A stretch of 64,000 nt of DNA, taken from positions 1,843,468 through 1,907,467 of the forward strand of contig NC_054565.1 in the NCBI RefSeq assembly GCF_017654505.1, written 5' to 3'. Numbering within the stretch: position 1 is the stretch's first letter; each line of letters begins with the position of its first letter. Under the pieces are notes generated by a model. The model was not told the DNA's origin and made no database searches. It saw only the letters and a list, made by a program, of their open reading frames with translations. This document shows positions 58,901 through 64,000 of this stretch, piece after piece. Both the position numbers and the translations under genes were made by a program. The stretch comes from Polyodon spathula. Lineage: Eukaryota > Chordata > Actinopteri > Acipenseriformes > Polyodontidae.

Positions 58901-61400
58901 ACAGGTACAGTGTAGTGATTAGAGCTCCTGCTCAAATTGATCAGCTCTGCTAGTGTCTGCTGCATTCAGGTCTGATTTATAAAGCTGGAGTCAGATCAGA
59001 TGAATATAAGATCAAACTCCTATTAAATCATCTAAAGATCTGCAGTAGGTTTGTTATTGATGCAAGTATTGCTGACGTTGCAATTGCACATCCTACTGCT
59101 GCACGTATTCAGATTCTGGCTACTATTGGCTGTTTGGCAGATCGGAGACATAGCTGGCATTTCACGAGCCTCTTTTAGCACATTGATGCCTGGGGTTTGG
59201 GACTCGGTCATTTCACTCAATTCAATTTCAATAGAGGGAACAAATGCAGGCTGGAGTAAAAAGGGATTTCCATTCAATTGCTGGGTTCCCCAAACCAAGT
59301 GCTATAGATTGTAGTCGTGTAGCAATTAAAGCATCAAGAGTGAATTCATTTAATTTTGTGAACAGAAAACAGTTCCATTCAATTAATGTGCAGGTTGTAT
59401 CTGATGTCCATCTCTGTCTACTAAATGGAAACATTTCCACATGTGAACAAATTAGAAAAGATTTAATTATGCATGCAGAAATTCTTTGTGTATGAACAAG
59501 TCTATTAATTTATTCACGCACAAATGATAAATATAGATCTTTTTTTTCAATGTGACATTGTGTAGAGTAATACAGTAATCCTTTAATCGAGGATCATTAC
59601 AGCCATTTCCACCATTAAACTCCCCCTCTTCTTCCTCCTTGTCTTTCAGCTGTATAACATGTTTCCTTTCCTGGGCTTCTTCCTGTCCGATCACAAGAAG
59701 GCTCATCAAAACGGAACAATGTTGCTGGGGTACTTTAGAAACATATACAAGGATCTTAAAGACACTGTGGACAGCAATGACCTGAGGAGCTTCATCGACA
59801 CGTTCATCTCCAGGCAGAGAGAAGAGGTAATATCAGCACAGCAGAGCCTGGCTATCAGGGACTGGTGAGGGACCAACACTGTGGCCTCATGGGGAGTGCT
59901 ATTAAAAGATCTTTTTTTCATCACATCATTTTTATGCCCCTCCTATAGTTTGTTTCTTTTTGTCTATTGCTTAGTAACAGTTAATGAATACAAACTGCAG
60001 TATATTTGTCCACCAGCAGGTGGGGATTTTGTCAAACCCACCAAGCTTTTCAGAAGAGCAATAACTCAGCACTGCTATCAAAGCACTGAAGAGGGCAGTA
60101 GCTCTTTTTAGACCTGTGTGTATTCATTGTATTAGTGTAGGGTTAGGGTTAGGGTTAGAGGAGGGCAGTAGCACTGTTTAGACCTGTGTGTATTCATTGT
60201 ATTAGTGTAGGGTTAGGGTTAGGGTTAGAGGAGGGCAGTAGCACTGTTTAGACCTGTGTGTATTCATTGTATTAGTGTAGGGTTAGGGTTAGGGTTAGAG
60301 GAGGGCAGTAGCACTGTTTAGACCTGTGTGTATTCATTGTATTAGCGTAGGGTTAGGGTTAGAGGAGGGCAGTAGCACTGTTTAGACCTGTGTGTATTCA
60401 TTGTATTAGTGTAGGGTTAGGGTTAGGGTTAGAAGAGGGCAGTAGCACTGTTTAGACCTGTGTGTATTCATTGTATTACTGTAGGGTTAGGGTTAGGGTT
60501 AGGGTTAGAGGAGGGCAGTAGCACTGTTTAGACCTGTGTGTATTCATTGTATTAGTGTAGGGTTAGGGTTAGGGTTAGAGGAGGGCAGTAGCACGGTTTA
60601 GACCTGTGTGTATTCATTGTATTAGTGTAGGGTTAGAGTTAGGGTTAGAGGAGGGCAGTAGCTCTGTTTAGACCTGTGTGTATTCATTGTATTAGTGTAG
60701 GGTTAGGGTTAGGGTTAGAGGAGGGCAGTAGCACTGTTTAGACCTGTGTGTATTCATTGTATTAGTGTAGGGTTAGGGTTAGGGTTAGAGGAGGGCAGTA
60801 GCACTGTTTAGACCTGTGTGTATTCATTGTATTAGTGTAGGGTTAGGGTTAGGGTTAGAGGAGGGCAGTAGCACTGTTTAGACCTGTGTGTATTCATTGT
60901 ATTAGTGTAGGGTTAGGGTTAGGGTTAGAGGAGGGCAATAGCTCTGTTTAGACCTGTGTGTATTCATTGTATTAGTGTAGGTAGTTTTTTTCTTTCTTTT
61001 TGATTTACTCAGTTTTCTATAAATTAGTCTCTACAGCTCGTTAGGCCTGTGTAGAAAATGCTTTTTTTAGGTGTGTAGGATTTATCTTTTCATTCCCCAT
61101 CTGTTTTGGCCTGTGTTTCTAACAGTAGTTTTGTGAAGGTGCTTTGTTACAATGTCGTTGTTGTAGATTTACCTGCACAGTTTATCACTGAGTGTTTGAA
61201 GCTGTTGATGGATCACCTTGGAAAGGAGTTGTCACTGATGTCCTTCATTGTTTTACAGGAGGCCAGAAACTCCAACAAGTATTTCCACGAGGATAACATG
61301 GCCATCACATCTGGGAACCTGTTCGCTGCAGGGACTGAGACCACCTCTACCACCCTGCGCTGGGGGCTGCTGCTCATGATGAAGTACCCCCACATTCAGG
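53011..61400 (+). CDS. CYP2K: Cytochrome P450 family 2, CYP2K-type (gene C), exons 1-6, 3' end outside the window
   Basis: Exons 53011-53211, 56559-56724, 57571-57720, 58744-58904, 59650-59826, 61259-61400 have the same lengths and phases as in A and B, giving 332 residues without stop or frameshift. Membrane anchor, [13 protein letters not shown]-helix WKVMRR and I-helix [15 protein letters not shown] are present. The K-helix ExxR and haem Cys exons are not in the window. The donor of exon 6 (G|GTGAGT) is sound, and a reverse LINE starts about 150 bases later. Variable positions: [14 protein letters not shown] (112-125) and MAITSGN (299-305). Whether exons 7-9 survive beyond 64000 decides between gene and pseudogene; the clean frame so far favours a working gene. 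Confidence 0.88.
54620..54810. repeat. 34-bp tandem repeat, first array, intron 1 of gene C
   Basis: About five to six units of GGCACCATGCCAGCTGAGGG plus TCCCAAGGTGGGTT. Absent from introns of A and B. Confidence 0.93.
55256..55392. repeat. 34-bp tandem repeat, second array, intron 1 of gene C
   Basis: Four units of the same 34-base sequence as at 54620, more uniform. The two arrays are separated by about 440 bases of ordinary intron that matches gene B. Confidence 0.93.
55857..55946. repeat. (TA)n microsatellite in intron 1 of gene C
   Basis: A TA run of about 88 bases, preceded by TTTTGCATCACCTAGAATTT. Confidence 0.95.
57780..58345. other. Insertion-like block in intron 3 of gene C
   Basis: Genes A and B have no counterpart between exon 3 and the CCTATTAAAG/ACAAATCTG segment. 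The left edge AGTGGTGTTGCTAGACGTTA and GGGGGC-rich patches recall non-autonomous hAT elements, but matching ends were not found. Confidence 0.35.
58346..58400. repeat. CCCTAA interstitial telomere-like repeat within poly(C)
   Basis: Five CCCTAA units flanked by C runs on each side. It is followed by AAATTAACAAATTGGTGTCC, where the shared intron resumes. Confidence 0.95.
60105..60980. repeat. TTAGGG-bearing 70-bp minisatellite, 13 copies, intron 5 of gene C
   Basis: GACCTGTGTG starts units at 60111, 60181, 60251, 60321, 60384, 60454, 60531, 60601, 60671, 60741, 60811, 60881 and 60951. The period is 70 except where the number of GGGTTA steps changes (one unit short, one long). Each unit ends GAGGAGGGCAGTAGCACTGT. 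Copies are highly uniform. Confidence 0.96.
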
Positions 61401-61468
61401 GTGAGTGAGGGGGTACCCCCACTTTCAGGAGGGAAATGTGTTCTTCTTTTAAGAGAGAGACACAGACA

Positions 61469-61471
61469 CAG

Positions 61472-61534
<63 letters not shown>
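61469..61534. repeat. (GA)n microsatellite
   Basis: A GA run of about 60 bases between the exon 6 donor region and the 3' end of the LINE. It is possibly the (TC)n tail sequence of that LINE. Confidence 0.93.
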
Positions 61535-61538
<4 letters not shown>

Positions 61539-61544
61539 AGAGAT

Positions 61545-64000
61545 TTTGACTTTTAAGATCCTTTATTAAATCATTGCAATTAAAATCCATTCAATAAAAA
61601 TAAGGTAAAGCACAACACAATTAAGATACTTGCTGGCTCCGGGGAAACCTCCCCAGGCTACGGCATAAAATCCTAAAAAAAAATCACGTTCTCCATTAAA
61701 AACAGATTTTAACCAAATAAAAGGAAATTCTGAAGTCTGAAGGCTGCCATCCTGCTGGTAATGCTGACCAGGCCTTGCCCAACCTTCATCAGAGGGGAGG
61801 TACAGAACTGCTGGCCTCAGCCAGTGTCTCTCGCTCCAGAAGAAGTCAATATTTTCTGAGTCTCCGCTACCATTCCCCGTGGAGGGTCCAGACATGCCAT
61901 CTTGTGCCATAACATGGAGGCCACTAAATTATTGATGACCAGGACCCTCCCCTTGAATGATAGCTGAGCCAGCAGCCCCTGCCAGCTGTGCAGCCGCTCC
62001 CTCACCTTATCCACCAGGCCCTCCCAGTTCCTCTGCATGAACAGCTCTGTCCCAAAGAACACCCCCAGCACCTTAATCCCAGTCCTGTCCCACTGCAGGG
62101 CCTGAGGCAGCGTGGGGGGCCCCCCCCTCCTGCCAAACACCTGACAGGAAGGTGTTGCATATTGCCCAGTTTATCCGTGCTGACGATGCTCTCTGAAACA
62201 CTGCCAAGCTCTCCTTCACGGCCTGGACGCCCCCATCACTGCACACAAACACGTTCACATCATCAGTGTGGGCTGATACTTTCACAGAGACAGAGATGAG
62301 TGAGGCAGGCACAGCCCAGCCAGACAACCTGCCCCTCAGAAGATGCAACAGTGGCTCTATAGACAAGGAGTACAGCATGCCAGACTGAGAGCAGCCCTGT
62401 CTAATGCCCCTGCTCACCGAGAAAGGTTTGCTCAACCCATTATTAATCTTTAAAACGCTAAAAAACATTAGAGTATAAAAGCTCTATGTAAGAGATAAAA
62501 ACAGGGCCAAACCCAAAGGCTTCCAGGACTTTCACATGGTAGGTGTGGTCGACCCTATCAAAAGCCTTCTCTTGATCAAGGGAGATCAATCCCACATTAA
62601 AATGACACATTTCGCTCAGAGTTAAAAAATCCCTAAATAAAAACAGGTTATCAAAAATAGATCTTCCAGGGATACAATAACTTTGATCTTTGTGTATTAC
62701 TGTACTATACATTTTCTAAGTCTATTTGCGAGACACTTGGAAATTATTTTTTAATCGGCACATAACAGCGAAACAGGTCTCCCTTCTTGGGCAGCAGTGT
62801 GATCACTGCCCTGCGGCAGCTGAGAGATAGTTCTTTTTTCTCCAGACTCTCCTTTAGCACCTGGAAGAAGTCCTCCCCGATCACCTGCCACAAATATTTG
62901 AAAAACTCAGCGGGGGAGGCCATCTATCCCAGGCGCCTTCCCACTGGAGAGTTGTGTCATTGCAGTGGTCAGTTCCTTGAAGGAGAGCTCTGTATCCAGA
63001 CCACTCTGCTCCTCCTCACTCAGGCTGGGTAGATCCTGGAGCAGGGTCTCTGTGTCATCAGGATCACACTGTTCTTTTGTGAATAGCTGCTTGTAGAACT
63101 GCACAGCCACCTCACTGATCTCCTCTCTGCTGTGTAGTTCTCTGCCGCAGGGTGTCCACACACATCTCAACTGCTGGCTTAACACTCTCTTCTCCAGGCT
63201 GAAGAAGGAGGAAGTGGGAGCATCCATGTCCCTCAGCTCCACAAAGCGAGAATGCACCAATGCCCCCTTCACCTTCTCCTCCAGCAAGCTGCCCAACACA
63301 TTTCTTTTTTCTTTTATTTTTTGTAAGGCTTGCTCATTAGAGTGATCTTCGTTATTTTCTAAATTTAGAATGTCTCTCTCTAACTCCCTGACTGCTTTGT
63401 CCAGTGACCTGGTTGCCTCCAGAGTGTACTGCTGACAAAAAATTAGAATTTGTTTGTTCCCAATGTCCCACCAAAGTTAAATCTTGATAAATGTTCCTTT
63501 GTTTTTGCCAGACTTTCCAAAACTATTTAAAAACATTTCCAAATTTGAAGTCTTTTAATAATTGAATGTTAAAATGCCAATAAGATGATTTGTGCCCTTC
63601 GGTTGGAATAAATACATTGACTAACAGGCAGTGGTGGTCCAATAGACTATTGGGAATGATACTTGCCCCTACCAAAAAATTGATGTGACAACAGAATGAA
63701 TAAAACTGGTCCAGTCATGCCCTAGAAGTGTAATTATTACGAGACTGGGACCAGGTGTACTGTCAGGCATGAGGGTGCAGACATCTCCAAGCGTCAACCA
63801 GATCACTGGACTGTAACACTGCAGTCAGCCCTCTGGAGGATTGAGGATGTGGCTCCTCAGTATTCCTATCCTTTGTAAAATCTGTAGATCACCCCCAACC
63901 ACTAATACGTCATTACTATTACATTTTAAAATGGTTTGATTCAACTTGTTAAACAATACAGTTCTTTCTCTTCCTGTATTTGGTGCATAAATATGTATAA
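61545..64000 (-). mobile_element. Tx1/L1-like LINE, endonuclease and reverse transcriptase, continues past the window
   Basis: Minus strand, N to C: AP-endonuclease fragments (NDVLVVGGDL near 63888-63922, SLLDHHCLL near 63630-63655), linker (SYWHFNIQLLKDFKFG), GKAPGIDGLP (about 62910-62935), then fingers/palm (YCIPGRSIFDNLFLFRDFL, GLISLDQEKAFDRVDH; 62458-62712), SVSRGIRQGCSQSGMLYSLS, the active-site box degraded to AHTDDVNVFV (about 62255-62285), and thumb (LGVFFGTELFMQRNWEGLV, 61817-62140). An AATAAA-bearing end is at about 61560-61600. Frameshifts separate the blocks. It belongs to the Tx1 group by recalled sequence. It sits in intron 6 of CYP2K gene C. Confidence 0.88.

Noticed and set aside
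60105..60980. Chromosome end or recent telomere fusion
   Set aside because: The TTAGGG steps are short and interleaved with 50 bases of unique filler, inside an intron between intact exons 5 and 6.
61396..61590. LSLSLSLS minus-strand frame
   Set aside because: Translation of the (GA)n microsatellite.

Overview
The window looks like the nuclear genome of a ray-finned fish. The genes are split by GT-AG introns, and three P450 genes belong to the fish-type CYP2K group. The repeats are vertebrate types: Tc1/mariner, hAT, CR1-like and Tx1/L1-like LINEs, Penelope, Ty3/gypsy and tRNA-derived SINEs. Repeat style (SINE sequences and hAT-like foldbacks recalled from sturgeon and paddlefish) suggests a non-teleost such as an acipenseriform. 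That lineage guess is from memory and has low confidence.

Layout. Bases 1-1185 are a minisatellite. Bases 2190-6087 (+) hold the last seven coding exons of a synaptotagmin-like protein gene, probably sytl1: the C2A domain, linker, C2B domain and stop. Bases 6.1-10.7 kb are intergenic and contain a reverse-oriented SINE. Three tandem CYP2K-type genes then lie on the + strand. Gene A (10791-21155) and gene B (30368-45945) each have nine exons and an open frame of 503 codons. Gene C (53011 onward) shows exons 1-6; its intron 6 contains a reverse-oriented Tx1/L1-like LINE that runs off the window, so exons 7-9 are not visible. The exon lengths 201/166/150/161/177/142/188/142/185 match one another across copies and follow the usual CYP2 pattern. 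A near-identical core promoter with a TATTTAA box precedes each gene.

How the genes relate. A, B and C are products of tandem duplication of one microsomal monooxygenase gene. Their protein differences fall mainly in regions that form the substrate pocket, while the haem-binding end of A and B is almost identical. Different parts of the genes give different nearest relatives (promoter and exon 1: B with C; intron 4 MITE: A with B; intron 5 repeat and exon 6: A with C), which points to gene conversion or unequal exchange. Introns and spacers are crowded with transposons, nested insertions and minisatellites, several built from TTAGGG-like units. Between B and C (46-53 kb) there is a possible small orphan transcription unit plus duplicated blocks and retroelement fossils. 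No RNA genes or CRISPR arrays were seen. Transposon families and pocket assignments come from recalled family motifs, not from searches.
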